Shown here piece after piece: positions 26,769 through 36,105 of a DNA stretch of 64,000 nucleotides. Where the stretch lies: the NCBI GenBank assembly GCA_001567085.1, contig LMZS01000157.1, positions 33,826 through 97,825 of the forward strand, read 5' to 3'. The notes under the pieces were generated by a model. The model worked only from the letters and a program-made list of their open reading frames with translations. It was not told the origin of the DNA and did not search any database. The stretch comes from Chloroflexi bacterium OLB15. GTDB lineage: Bacteria > Chloroflexota > Anaerolineae > Aggregatilineales > Phototrophicaceae. A program made the translations under genes and the position numbers. Every line of letters begins with the position of its first letter. Positions within the stretch are counted from its first letter, which is position 1.

Positions 26769-29700
26769 CTAAAACCCATGATCCGGTTCCTGGGGAAGCG
26801 AGGCGCAAAGCCGCGCTTGAACTTCGCCAAGCGCCTGCTCCAGTGTGAGAGAGGCTCCCCGTACAGAAGCTACCGTCATAGCTTGCTCCCCCAGTATTTG
26901 CGCCAAATCAGCCTGTAAGGGCGCAAGGCGTTCATTAACCACATCCTTTATCATGGTGGGATGGGCAGCCGCCATAGCTGCAAAACGCGCCGCTTCTTCA
27001 GCTTCCCCGCTGATCAGCAGCCAGCGCCCCGCGCAGACCACAATCTCTACTTCACGCGGGGTCGCGCCAATTTCATGCGCCAGTTGCAAGCCTTCGCAAA
27101 TACGCTTCGCCGCCTGTGGCATCTGGTTCAGCGCCATATGCACATAAGCGAGGCTCATAGACATATTCACGATGCGCGGGCGATCATTGACCGCTTTGCT
27201 CAACACAAGGCTGTATTCAATATATTCCAGCGCGGCGATGTAATAACCCCGCTTTTCAGAAATTGCGCCAAGCTCGCCGATGATGTTGGCAACGCTGATC
27301 CGATCATCAATGCGCTGCGCCAGTTCCAGCGCATGTTTGTAATTGGCTTCGGCAGCGTCGTATTCGCCCAGCCGCATTTGCACCAGGCCGATATTGCCGT
27401 AAGTGATGCTGGTGCTGCGGGTATTGCCCACCCGTAATTTATAGATCAGGCTTTCTTCCAGCAATTTTAGCGCGGCGGCATAATCACCGCGTTCCTGCGC
27501 CACCAGCGCCAGGTTATTTAGCGACAGGCCGATGCCCGCAGAATGTTCTGCCCGCCTGGAATATTCCAGAGACAGCCGGTAATAACCTTCCGCCTCATCA
27601 AATTCACCTGTGTACCAAAGCAGATTTGCCAGCGCGTTATAAATGCGCGCATACAACTGGAAATCAAGTTCCGCTGCGGCGTTTCCCATAAGCTGCTGAG
27701 CTTCACGCGCATAGCTCAGGCCTGTCGAATAATCGCCCTGCTCCCATTCCACTGTAGAAAGCCCGGCCAATGCCAGCATCGCCGCCTTTGCGCTTGGCGC
27801 AGCCCGCGCAATTTGCAGCAGATCTAGAAAATTAGCGCGCGCCATTTCATACTGCGCTGCCCGCATTTGCGCCATCGCCAGCACATGCAGCAAATCCATT
27901 CGCATTTTCGTGATGTCGCCAGCAAGCACCAAACCCTGCTGCGCGATCTGGATGGCTTCCGTGTAATTGCTGCGCTCCAACGCGGCTTGCGCTGCGATTT
28001 CAGCATATTCCAGCGCTTTTTCGCTCACTTCGCCGCGCAGCCAGTGATCAAACAGAATGGCCGCCCGCTCTTTGTGATCTTCATAAACGATCTCTATGCC
28101 AGCGGCAACCTGACGATGCGCGGTTTTACGCACATCCGCCCGCATATCGCGCAGTACATATTCGCGTAATTTGTCATGCGCGAAACGATAACGGTTTTGG
28201 CGCATTTCGATCACCGCTGCGTCGCTCGCCTCTGTCAGCCAGCGATCCAAATCGGCTTCCGGCGCGATTTCAGTCAGCAGCGACAGGTCAATTTCGCGTC
28301 CGTTCACTGCTGAAAGCGCTAACAGTTGATATGCGCCAGAAGGGATGCGATCTAAACGCCGCTTGAGTACCGTCTCAACGCCGCCAGCGAATACATGCTC
28401 TGGCAGGGTGGCAGTGCCGATCTGCCCCATGCCGCCCAATTCTTCGGCCAGCGTGCGCAGCACTTCTACCACAAACAGAGCGTTACCCTCTGTCTCGTGA
28501 CGCAGCAGATCGATCACATCACGCCGCGCCCCAATATTGCCGAGAATCGATTGGCTTAAATCGCTGATGGCCTCGTTGGTCAGGCGTTCTAACGCCAGTA
28601 ATTGCAATTCCGGCAGCTTTTCCGGCAGGTGGCGCGCTTCATCATCCCGATAGGTGGCGACAATCAGCAAATTCAGCCGATCTACCGCGTGGGATAGCTC
28701 CCGCAAAACGGTGATGCTTTCTGATGCCCACTGTATATCGTCCAGCATCAACACTATGGGCTGCGGCTGGCGGCGGAAAAGCTCAATTACTGCGCTGATC
28801 AAGCGCTGCTGACCGGGCTTGCCTTCAAGCATCGGGGCAGGCAGTACCTCATAACCCAGCAGCTCGCCAATATCAGGCACGATCTCACGCAGCACCGAAG
28901 CCTCAAATTCAGAAACATCGGTAGCCAGCAGCAAGCGGCGTATCGGCTCCCGCCATAACTGGTAAGGAAGCCCACCGCCATCAATGCCCTGCCCGCGCAA
29001 GACCAGCGCGCCACGCACAAGCGCCCGCGTGCTAAGTTCATCTAACAGGCGGCTTTTGCCGACGCCGCTTTCCCCGCCAATGAGCCACGCGCTGCCTTCG
29101 CCCTCAGCCGCATTCAACAATGCGCGATTCAGCTTTTGTATTTCTTCGCGGCGGCCAACAAACCGCGCCGCTTGCAAAAAGCTTTCGCGGGTGGAATGTG
29201 TTTCACGGGGTAACATCCAACCCTTTGCTGAAGCAAAGGCCTCAATCACTTCATCTGCATCGGCGTAGCGTTCCTGCGGGTGTTTCGCCAGCAAGCGCTC
29301 CAACACTGGCACGATTTCAGGATCAAGCTCAGGAACAGAAAGATCAGGGGCTTCATTCAAAATCGAGCCAACCAGACCGCCCGGATGGTCAAAATGGTAG
29401 GGGTACCTGCCGGTAAAAATCTGAAAAGCCAGCACCCCCATTGAGTACAAATCCGATTGCGGCACTGGCTTTTCGCCGCGCAGCACTTCTGGCGGCATGT
29501 AGGTGGGCGTGCCGGCCATTGTAGTCACGCTAAACTCAACCGGCACCGCAAGGCCAAAATCCAGCACTCGCACGCGATCATCCGCCACCAACAGGTTATC
29601 CGGTTTCAGGTCACGGTGCAGAATGCCGCGCCGATGCAGATAAGACAGCGCCAGCAGCGCCTGTGAAAGCAACTCGGCCTTTTCTTGCGGCGAGCGATCA

Positions 29701-30017
29701 CGGGCAGCGTTGATAATATTTTCGGCGTTTTCAAGAAGTTCAAGCGCTAAAAACGGCTGGCGTTCATGGTCAAAGCCGTAATCCAGCACGCTGATGATGT
29801 TGGGATGCCGCAGCGAAGCCAGCGCTTCAAATTCCTGCGCCAGTGTCACTAAGCCGCCGGTGGTATCTGCGCCATCATCCCAGATCACGACGCGCTTGAG
29901 CGCCACATAATCGCGCGTCAGCCTGTCCAGCGCCCGAAAGATGCTGCCCATGCCGCCCGACCCGATCTGTTCAAAGATTTCGTAGCGCCCGGCTATAAGG
30001 TTCGTTTTGTTTAACAT
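26769..30017 (-). CDS. Ser/Thr protein kinase fused to AAA-type ATPase and TPR repeats
   Basis: A 1082-residue signalling protein. Kinase domain (1-265): Gly-loop GSGGMGS (19-25), VALK with Lys41, HRDLKPDN (134-141), DFG (153-155), and GTPTYMPPE in the activation loop. ATPase domain of the bacterial transcription-activator/STAND kind (about 285-600): FVGRREE, Walker A GESGVGKS (315-322), Walker B IVLMLDD (421-427). The remainder is helical with at least six TPR-like units (for example AGIGLSLNNLALVAQERGDY). No DNA-binding domain or membrane helix is seen. It may integrate a ligand- or partner-sensing TPR platform with phosphorylation. Substrates are unknown. Confidence 0.88.
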   Translation of the reverse strand: MLNKTNLIAGRYEIFEQIGSGGMGSIFRALDRLTRDYVALKRVVIWDDGADTTGGLVTLAQEFEALASLRHPNIISVLDYGFDHERQPFLALELLENAENIINAARDRSPQEKAELLSQALLALSYLHRRGILHRDLKPDNLLVADDRVRVLDFGLAVPVEFSVTTMAGTPTYMPPEVLRGEKPVPQSDLYSMGVLAFQIFTGRYPYHFDHPGGLVGSILNEAPDLSVPELDPEIVPVLERLLAKHPQERYADADEVIEAFASAKGWMLPRETHSTRESFLQAARFVGRREEIQKLNRALLNAAEGEGSAWLIGGESGVGKSRLLDELSTRALVRGALVLRGQGIDGGGLPYQLWREPIRRLLLATDVSEFEASVLREIVPDIGELLGYEVLPAPMLEGKPGQQRLISAVIELFRRQPQPIVLMLDDIQWASESITVLRELSHAVDRLNLLIVATYRDDEARHLPEKLPELQLLALERLTNEAISDLSQSILGNIGARRDVIDLLRHETEGNALFVVEVLRTLAEELGGMGQIGTATLPEHVFAGGVETVLKRRLDRIPSGAYQLLALSAVNGREIDLSLLTEIAPEADLDRWLTEASDAAVIEMRQNRYRFAHDKLREYVLRDMRADVRKTAHRQVAAGIEIVYEDHKERAAILFDHWLRGEVSEKALEYAEIAAQAALERSNYTEAIQIAQQGLVLAGDITKMRMDLLHVLAMAQMRAAQYEMARANFLDLLQIARAAPSAKAAMLALAGLSTVEWEQGDYSTGLSYAREAQQLMGNAAAELDFQLYARIYNALANLLWYTGEFDEAEGYYRLSLEYSRRAEHSAGIGLSLNNLALVAQERGDYAAALKLLEESLIYKLRVGNTRSTSITYGNIGLVQMRLGEYDAAEANYKHALELAQRIDDRISVANIIGELGAISEKRGYYIAALEYIEYSLVLSKAVNDRPRIVNMSMSLAYVHMALNQMPQAAKRICEGLQLAHEIGATPREVEIVVCAGRWLLISGEAEEAARFAAMAAAHPTMIKDVVNERLAPLQADLAQILGEQAMTVASVRGASLTLEQALGEVQARLCASLPQEPDHGF

Positions 30018-30102
30018 AATCCCGTATCGCCGAAGGCTGAATCCATTCGGCTAAAGACACGCCCATTGATAATGGCTATAGAACGAAACTCACGCGAACA
30101 AT

Positions 30103-31017
30103 CTAAGCGTCCCGCCGCGCTTCGATGACCACCCAATCCCCCTGCTGGCGGCGGTGATATGGTGTGAGGCCGGTTTTACGCAGCGCGGCTTCCACATCAT
30201 CCGCCTGATCTTCAATGATGCCGCTAAAAATGGCCTTGCCGCCGGGGCGCACCGTATCGCCCAGATGATGGTCGCACATGGCGATGATGATGCGTGCCAG
30301 AATGTTGACCACGATCAGGTCAAAGCGACGAGCCGAAGTGATCACCGTTTCAAGGCTGCCTTCCTGCACAGTGATGTGTTCTGCGACCCCATTTTGAGCG
30401 ATATTTTCGATGGCAACATCAACGGCTACAGGGTCATTATCCAACGCCAGCACATGCGCCGCGCCCAGTTTGGCTGCACCTACCGCCAGAATGCCCGATC
30501 CGGTGCCCAGATCCAGCACCTGCGCGCCAGGAACGATCAGGTCTTCCAACGCTTCAAGGCAAAGCTGGGTCGTAGGATGCGTGCCAGTGCCAAAGGCCAT
30601 GCCCGGATCAAGCGCAATCTCCACATCATCAGGCGCGAGTTCCATCTCAATCCACAGCGGGCGAATAACCACGCGCTTGCCGATACGAACCGGATGATAA
30701 TGCTGCTTCCACGCCTCAGCCCAATCTTCTTCATCAATCACGGTGTATACGGGCTGCGGCATCGGGTACATCATATTCAAATAGCGCAGGCCGGATTCCA
30801 ACTGCTCTTGTAGGGCGGGCGCGCGCGCATCATTTGCCAGGTAGGCGCGTACTGTTAGATGGGAATCAGGCACAGGATCGCCATCATCCAGCGTTTCAGG
30901 CGGGATGCCTTCATGCTCAATCGCCACACCCTGATAACCATAGCGATTTAAGAGTTCAGCGGCGGCTTCGGCAGCTTCGCCATCCACACTAATTGACACT
31001 TCAATCCACTGCGCCAT
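30103..31017 (-). CDS. prmA: Ribosomal protein L11 methyltransferase
   Basis: A 304-residue SAM-dependent enzyme that trimethylates uL11. An N-terminal L11-recognition domain (about 1-115) is followed by the methyltransferase domain with the family motif AFGTGTHPTT (about 141-150) and motif I LDLGTGSGI (168-176). I start at the ATG at 31017, since GAGGG lies about 6 bases before it; an ATG four codons upstream overlaps that site. It lies 85 bases after the kinase gene start region on the same strand, probably transcribed first. Confidence 0.93.
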   Translation of the reverse strand: MAQWIEVSISVDGEAAEAAAELLNRYGYQGVAIEHEGIPPETLDDGDPVPDSHLTVRAYLANDARAPALQEQLESGLRYLNMMYPMPQPVYTVIDEEDWAEAWKQHYHPVRIGKRVVIRPLWIEMELAPDDVEIALDPGMAFGTGTHPTTQLCLEALEDLIVPGAQVLDLGTGSGILAVGAAKLGAAHVLALDNDPVAVDVAIENIAQNGVAEHITVQEGSLETVITSARRFDLIVVNILARIIIAMCDHHLGDTVRPGGKAIFSGIIEDQADDVEAALRKTGLTPYHRRQQGDWVVIEARRDA

Positions 31018-31146
31018 ATATGCCCTCATCCTTGCGACTCACATGATGGCGATTATACACGGGTGGAGGGGTGAACTGAGACTAGTAAAATGGCGGGGAA
31101 TAAAGGATTTTTCGATTACAATTAGACAAACAAGAGGGGGAAATCT

Positions 31147-31470
31147 GTGTCCTCAACCAATATTAGCAAACTTCAAATCACAATGAATGTGCCTAAAATT
31201 GTGGCATTTTGCGAGAAGAACAACATCCGAAAGTTTTCACTATTCGGATCAGTTCTACGCGATGATTTTGATATTGAGAGTGATATTGATGTGCTGGTGG
31301 AATTTGAAGCACATGCAAAGCCGGGCTTGTTTGACCTATCACGAATGAATCGTGAGCTTGAAGAAATTATGGAGCGGCCAGTTGATTTGCTCACGGCAGG
31401 ATTTATCAGCCAATATTTCCGGCAGCAGGTTCAAGATGAAGCACGGGTGATTTATGAAAAAGTCACCTGA
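31147..31470 (+). CDS. mntA: MntA-type nucleotidyltransferase antitoxin
   Basis: A 107-residue minimal nucleotidyltransferase. The catalytic pattern GSX10DXD is intact: GS at 34-35, Asp46 and Asp48. In type VII HepT-MntA systems this protein attaches AMP to a tyrosine of the HEPN RNase toxin and silences it. The GTG start has a strong GAGGGGG six bases upstream; an ATG at 31183 is the alternative. It overlaps the start of the hepT remnant by 17 bases, the usual coupled arrangement. Its codon use looks more A+T-rich than the neighbours, consistent with acquisition by transfer. Confidence 0.85.
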   Translation: MSSTNISKLQITMNVPKIVAFCEKNNIRKFSLFGSVLRDDFDIESDIDVLVEFEAHAKPGLFDLSRMNRELEEIMERPVDLLTAGFISQYFRQQVQDEARVIYEKVT

Positions 31471-31782
31471 GAATGACCGTATCCGTATGCAACATATGCT
31501 AGCTAGATGCAGCGCGTAAGATTCAGTATTACGCTGAAGGAAAATCAGAAATCGATCTATATAGTGATGAGCTGCTTAATCTTGGTATTGTCAGGCTCAT
31601 CAAAATTATAGGGGAAGCGGCAACAAATGTAACGGATGGTACGCGCCATCTGCATCCAAACATTCCATGGCAAGATAGCTGATATGCGTAATCGTGTTAT
31701 TCACGGCTATTTTGATATTGAATACAGCATCGTGTGGAACACTGTTCACGAAAACATTCCGCCTCTCATTAGTAATGCTTGA
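31454..31782 (+). pseudogene. hepT: Disrupted HepT (HEPN/DUF86) toxin gene
   Basis: Reconstructs to a HEPN-family RNase toxin of about 108 residues in three frames. Frame 1 (from ATG 31454) gives MKKSPENDRIRMQHML. A 4-base duplication CTAGCTAG at 31499-31506 shifts into DAARKIQYYAEG. A 2-base loss near 31676 in GATAGCT then shifts into ADMRNRVIHGYFDIEYS, ending at TGA 31780-31782. The catalytic HEPN motif RX4HXY (R-NRVI-H-G-Y) is encoded but cannot be reached by normal translation; the first frame stops after about 21 codons. The toxin is therefore probably dead while the antitoxin survives. Confidence 0.8.
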
Positions 31783-31889
31783 AGAAATCTTGAAATAGCA
31801 ATTAACTTCCCCCTTCCTCCGCACTCCGTTAATCTCCGTTAACGCGATTCTTGCATTTCGCATGTAAACTAAACTCCATTGTGACGCAG

Positions 31890-31910
31890 CGGCGCGTATT
31901 GAACGCGCCG
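31890..31910 (+). promoter_or_regulatory. Hairpin in the grpE leader
   Basis: Perfect 8-bp arms CGGCGCGT / ACGCGCCG with loop ATTGA lie 40 bases ahead of the grpE GTG. There is no proper T-run after it. It could end the toxin-antitoxin transcript or control grpE. It does not match the CIRCE operator used by HrcA in many bacteria. Confidence 0.45.
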
Positions 31911-31950
31911 TTTGTGTGGGCTGATATTTCATAAAAGGAGGTCGTACAGG

Positions 31951-32487
31951 GTGAGCAAACATGAAACCCCTGTTGACGATGCCGTAGAACAAGACGGCAC
32001 AGCAGCACCCGCCGAAAATAATGGCGCTGAAGAGACAGGGCAGGAGTTAGATCTGGTGAAAGCACAGGCGCAGCAGTATCTTGAAGGTTGGCAGCGCGAA
32101 CGTGCTGAATTTGCCAATTACAAACGCCGCATGGAGCAGCAGCAGAAAGAATCATATGCTAACGCTACCGCCGACGTGCTGAAGAAGGTGATCCCGATCA
32201 TTGATGACTTTGATCGCGCGCTGGCTAATATCCCTGATGACCTATCTAATAGTTCATGGGTCAGCGGAACCGCGATGATTCAGCGCAAATTGAATAAGGT
32301 GCTGGATGATTTCGGGGTATCTGTGGTTGATCCACAAGGTGAAGTTTTCGATCCAAACCTGCACGAAGCAGTGATCATGGAAGACAGCGACAGCGTTGAA
32401 AGCGGGCATGTGATCGAGGTGATGCAAAAAGGCTACGCACAGAGCGACCACCTGATCAGACCAGCATTGGTGAAGGTGGCGCGGTAG
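31951..32487 (+). CDS. grpE: Nucleotide exchange factor GrpE
   Basis: A 178-residue co-chaperone that releases ADP from DnaK. It has an acidic N-terminal tail, a long helix (ERAEFANYKRRMEQQQKE), the four-helix region VIPIIDDFDRALANI, and the beta-domain with FDPNLHEAV and VIEVMQKGY. The start is GTG at 31951 with AAGGAGG 9 bases upstream; the longer frame reading from 31912 has no such site. dnaK follows after 148 bases, so the two may share a transcript. Confidence 0.95.
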   Translation: MSKHETPVDDAVEQDGTAAPAENNGAEETGQELDLVKAQAQQYLEGWQRERAEFANYKRRMEQQQKESYANATADVLKKVIPIIDDFDRALANIPDDLSNSSWVSGTAMIQRKLNKVLDDFGVSVVDPQGEVFDPNLHEAVIMEDSDSVESGHVIEVMQKGYAQSDHLIRPALVKVAR

Positions 32488-32635
32488 AAAGCCTTCATCA
32501 CTACCCTTCTCCCTCAAGGCGGGGGAGCAGGAACGCAGCGCGTAGTAAAGCAGCATATCAGAAGCAAAACACCCGTCATAGCGCCTATACAGAAATGGCG
32601 GGGAATATATACAAAACCCGTCAGGAGAAAATGAG

Positions 32636-34549
32636 ATGGCAAGAATTATCGGTATTGACCTCGGCACGACCAACAGCGTCGTTGCGGTGATGGAAGGCGG
32701 CGAACCCGTCGTCATCCCCTCGGCCGAGGGCGGCAATCTGATTCCGTCTGTGGTTGCAATCAATCCTAAAACCAACGAGCGTTTAGTGGGTAAGGTGGCG
32801 CGCAATCAAGCGGTAATCAACCCCGAAAACACGGTGTTTTCGGTCAAACGCTTCATGGGGCGTAAGTTTGATGATCCTGAGGTACAGCATGCAATTAAGC
32901 TGGTGCCTTATAAAGTGACAGCCGCCGATAATGGCGATGTGCGCGTACATATGGGCGGCAAGGAATACAGCCCGCCGGAAATTTCAGCGATGATCCTCGC
33001 CAAGATCAAGTCTGACGCTGAAGCCTATCTGGGCGAAAAGGTGGATCAGGCAGTGATCACTGTGCCCGCATATTTCAACGACGCTCAGCGTAACGCCACT
33101 AAAGACGCCGGTCGTATCGCCGGTTTGGAAGTGCTGCGCATCATCAACGAGCCAACCGCTTCCAGCCTGGCTTATGGCTTAGGCGAGAAGAAAAACGAAA
33201 TCATCGCAGTCTATGACCTTGGCGGCGGCACCTTCGACATTTCCATCCTTGAAGTGGGCGATGGCGTGTTTGAAGTACGCAGCACCAACGGCGACACCTA
33301 TCTTGGCGGCGACAATTTTGACGAGATCATCATCAATTGGCTGGCCGACGAGTTCAAGAAAGACAACGGCATTGATCTGCGTAATGACCGTCAGGCGTTG
33401 CAGCGCTTGAAGGAAGCCTCAGAGCGCGCCAAGATCGAGCTTTCGAGCGTGCTGACCGCAGATATTAACCTGCCCTTCATCACCGCTGACGCCAGCGGCC
33501 CCAAACACCTGAACACCACACTCAGCCGCGCCAAGCTGGAAAGCATGGTCGCAGACCTGATCAAGCGCTCAATTGATCCCTGCAAGGCGGCGCTGCGTGA
33601 TGCTGGCTTGGAAGTGAAGGACATCAACAACGTGGTGCTGGTCGGCGGCATGACTCGTATGCCCGCCGTTCAGGAAGCTGTGCGCGGCTTCTTCGGCAAA
33701 GAGCCGAGCAAAGGCGTGAATCCTGATGAAGTGGTGGCGCTAGGCGCGGCCATTCAGGGCGGTGTGCTGCGTGGCGATGTGAAAGATATCCTGCTGTTGG
33801 ACGTAACCCCGTTGACGTTGGGCGTAGAGACGCTGGGTGGCGTGGCGACCCCGATGATCGAACGCAACACCACCATCCCCACCCGCAAATCGCAGGTGTA
33901 TTCAACCGCTGCCGATAACCAAACGCAGGTGGAAATTCACGTTGTACAGGGCGAGCGCCCGATGGCTAACGATAACAAGTCGTTGGGCAAGTTCATCCTT
34001 GACGGCATTCCCCCCGCCCCGCGCGGCGTGCCGCAGGTAGAAGTCACCTTCGACATTGATGCCAACGGCATCTTGAACGTGAGCGCGCGCGATAAAGCCA
34101 CCAGCCGCGAGCAGAAGATCACCATCACCGCAAGCAGCGGCTTAAGCGAAGCTGAAATTCAGCGCATGGTTAAGGAAGCGGAATCACACCGCGCCGACGA
34201 TGCCAAGCGCCGCGAAGAAGTTGAAGCCCATAATCAGGCTGATAGCGCGGTCTTTACCGCAGAGAAATTCCTGAAGGATTACGGCGACAAGCTGCCCGCA
34301 GAGGTGAAGACCAACCTGCAAAGCAAGATTGACGCCGTGAACTCGGCCAAGAGCGGCAGCGATCTGGAACGTGTACGCACCACCACCCGCGAGCTAAGCG
34401 ACGCGATGCAGCAGGCCGGTGGGCAGATGTACGAACAGGCCGAAGCCGCCGCGCCGTCTGATGATGGCGCTAGCGCGAGCGCGGGCTCAGCCGCTGGCGA
34501 AAATAACGGTGGCGAAGACGTGGTTGAAGGCCAATTTACCGAAGCGTAA
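32636..34549 (+). CDS. dnaK: Molecular chaperone DnaK (Hsp70)
   Basis: A 637-residue Hsp70. The ATPase domain begins [19 protein letters not shown] and contains the phosphate-2 loop [14 protein letters not shown] and the adenosine motif [12 protein letters not shown]. The linker [19 protein letters not shown] leads to the substrate-binding domain, and the C-terminal lid ends in a Gly/Ala/Ser-rich disordered tail. GGAGA lies 5 bases before the ATG. It works with GrpE (upstream) and DnaJ (36106). A clear intrinsic terminator follows. Confidence 0.98.
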   Translation: MARIIGIDLGTTNSVVAVMEGGEPVVIPSAEGGNLIPSVVAINPKTNERLVGKVARNQAVINPENTVFSVKRFMGRKFDDPEVQHAIKLVPYKVTAADNGDVRVHMGGKEYSPPEISAMILAKIKSDAEAYLGEKVDQAVITVPAYFNDAQRNATKDAGRIAGLEVLRIINEPTASSLAYGLGEKKNEIIAVYDLGGGTFDISILEVGDGVFEVRSTNGDTYLGGDNFDEIIINWLADEFKKDNGIDLRNDRQALQRLKEASERAKIELSSVLTADINLPFITADASGPKHLNTTLSRAKLESMVADLIKRSIDPCKAALRDAGLEVKDINNVVLVGGMTRMPAVQEAVRGFFGKEPSKGVNPDEVVALGAAIQGGVLRGDVKDILLLDVTPLTLGVETLGGVATPMIERNTTIPTRKSQVYSTAADNQTQVEIHVVQGERPMANDNKSLGKFILDGIPPAPRGVPQVEVTFDIDANGILNVSARDKATSREQKITITASSGLSEAEIQRMVKEAESHRADDAKRREEVEAHNQADSAVFTAEKFLKDYGDKLPAEVKTNLQSKIDAVNSAKSGSDLERVRTTTRELSDAMQQAGGQMYEQAEAAAPSDDGASASAGSAAGENNGGEDVVEGQFTEA

Positions 34550-34573
34550 TTCTCAATTCGGGTGAATATTTAA

Positions 34574-34605
34574 GAGGCGCAGCCATTCACGACTGCGCCT
34601 CTTTT
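34574..34605 (+). terminator. Intrinsic terminator of dnaK
   Basis: Perfect 9-bp arms GAGGCGCAG / CTGCGCCTC with a 10-base loop and TTTT, 25 bases after the dnaK stop. Confidence 0.85.
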
Positions 34606-34640
34606 ATTCCCGATAATCGCAACAATCTACGCTGATTTTC

Positions 34641-35894
34641 CTAAGCGGCCATCTCCACGCGCATTTGCGGGCGGTTGTACCACAGCACCAATCCGATCAG
34701 CGTGACTGAAAGCGTTAATCCAGCGATGGCAATAGCGATATAGCCGCTAGCGGCAAACAACCCGCCTGCCACAATGCTGCCAATACCTGCCGCCAGAAAT
34801 ACCAGCGTATCGTTTGCACCTTGCACCCGCGTGCGTTCCCGCTCTTGCAAGCCTGCTACTAGCAGCGACGATCCGGCGACATAGCCAAAATTCCAGCCTA
34901 AGCCTAACAGGAACAGTGCCGCAGCAAGGATAAATTCGCTGTCCGAAAGCGGTGCCAGTAAACAGGAAGCGATCAGGATCACGGCGCCCGCCAGCAGCAT
35001 CGGAATACGCCCGAAGCGATCAATGAAGTAGCCGGTAAATGGCGATAGGCCAAACATGCCCAGCGAATGTGCAGCCAGCACCAGCGAAATCGCCTCAGTT
35101 GGATGCTGAAGATGGTGCATATGCAGTGGGGTCATCACCATCAGCACCACCATCACCGTCTGGCTAACGATCACCGCCAGAACAGCCAACTGCACTCTAG
35201 GCAGCGCCAGCAGCGCCGAAAGCGGGCGCGCTTCAGTTTCATCTTCCACTGAGCGCGCGGTCTGATCTTCCTGCTCCAGCGCTCTGGCAATGATCATCGG
35301 GTCGGGGCGTAGGAAAATGAAAGTGGTTAGCAGCGCCAGCCCAGAGAAAACACCCATCAGCACCCAGGTGCCAATATCGGCGGAAAAACCCAGCGATTCC
35401 ATCAACCGGCCGCTAGGGGCAACTAAAAGCGGCCCGATCACCGCGCCTATTGTACCCGCAAAAATCAGCCGCCCGATCATACGTGCGCGTTCCGATTCGG
35501 GGAACATTTCGCCTGCTGCAAAACGCCCTTGATCGCTGCCTGCGCGTGCAGTTCCCAGAAAAGCGGCAGCCACCAGTAACAGCGGGAAGCTGCGCCCTAA
35601 AATGGCGATAATGCCGATCACCGCGCCGGCTATACCGCCCGTATACCCCAGCGCCAACCCGATCCGCCGCCCATAGCGCCCCATCACCATCGCAATCGGA
35701 AAAGCAGACAGCGCCTGCGCAAAAGTGAGCGTTGAAGACGGCACTCCCGCCACGCCCTCGCCGCCGCCAAGCTCAGCAGCGGTAATAGTGATCAGCGTAA
35801 ATACCGCGATTTGCGCGGCAGATGACAAGCTTTGCGCAGCAAACAGCGTGTAAAGCAGGCGTTTGCTGGTTTTCAGATCGTAGCGTGGGAACAT
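34641..35894 (-). CDS. Major facilitator superfamily transporter
   Basis: A 417-residue protein with about 12 membrane helices in two sets of six and a central cytoplasmic loop rich in Glu/Asp. MFS signature pieces are GRYGRRIGLALGY between helices 2 and 3 and the equivalent DRFGRIPMLLAG in the second half. It resembles drug/sugar efflux members, but the substrate cannot be inferred. The start is ATG at 35894 (MFPRYDLKTSK) with AAGAG upstream. It lies in opposite orientation between dnaK and dnaJ, separating two genes that are often adjacent. Confidence 0.87.
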   Translation of the reverse strand: MFPRYDLKTSKRLLYTLFAAQSLSSAAQIAVFTLITITAAELGGGEGVAGVPSSTLTFAQALSAFPIAMVMGRYGRRIGLALGYTGGIAGAVIGIIAILGRSFPLLLVAAAFLGTARAGSDQGRFAAGEMFPESERARMIGRLIFAGTIGAVIGPLLVAPSGRLMESLGFSADIGTWVLMGVFSGLALLTTFIFLRPDPMIIARALEQEDQTARSVEDETEARPLSALLALPRVQLAVLAVIVSQTVMVVLMVMTPLHMHHLQHPTEAISLVLAAHSLGMFGLSPFTGYFIDRFGRIPMLLAGAVILIASCLLAPLSDSEFILAAALFLLGLGWNFGYVAGSSLLVAGLQERERTRVQGANDTLVFLAAGIGSIVAGGLFAASGYIAIAIAGLTLSVTLIGLVLWYNRPQMRVEMAA

Positions 35895-36028
35895 ACACAA
35901 GCTCTTTTAATGATCGGCAAAATTACGGTCTAGCAAGTGCTTACCGGTAATTCTATCTGTTGTTTTTAGATGTTCTAGAGCCGCATTTTTGTGAGCAAAC
36001 AGGCTGTTTGCGGCAAATACCGCGAACG

Positions 36029-36058
36029 TTTACGAATTTCTATCTGTACTCTTATACA
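36029..36058 (+). promoter_or_regulatory. Possible promoter of dnaJ
   Basis: TTTACG (36029-36034) and TATACA (36053-36058) with an 18-base spacer, 48 bases before the dnaJ ATG. An imperfect inverted repeat GCGGCAAATACCGC (36010-36023) overlaps the upstream side. The -35 element is weak. Confidence 0.4.
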
Positions 36059-36105
36059 ATGTCGGCTACACTGTTCACGACACAACCATTCTAGTTGAGT
36101 ATTCC

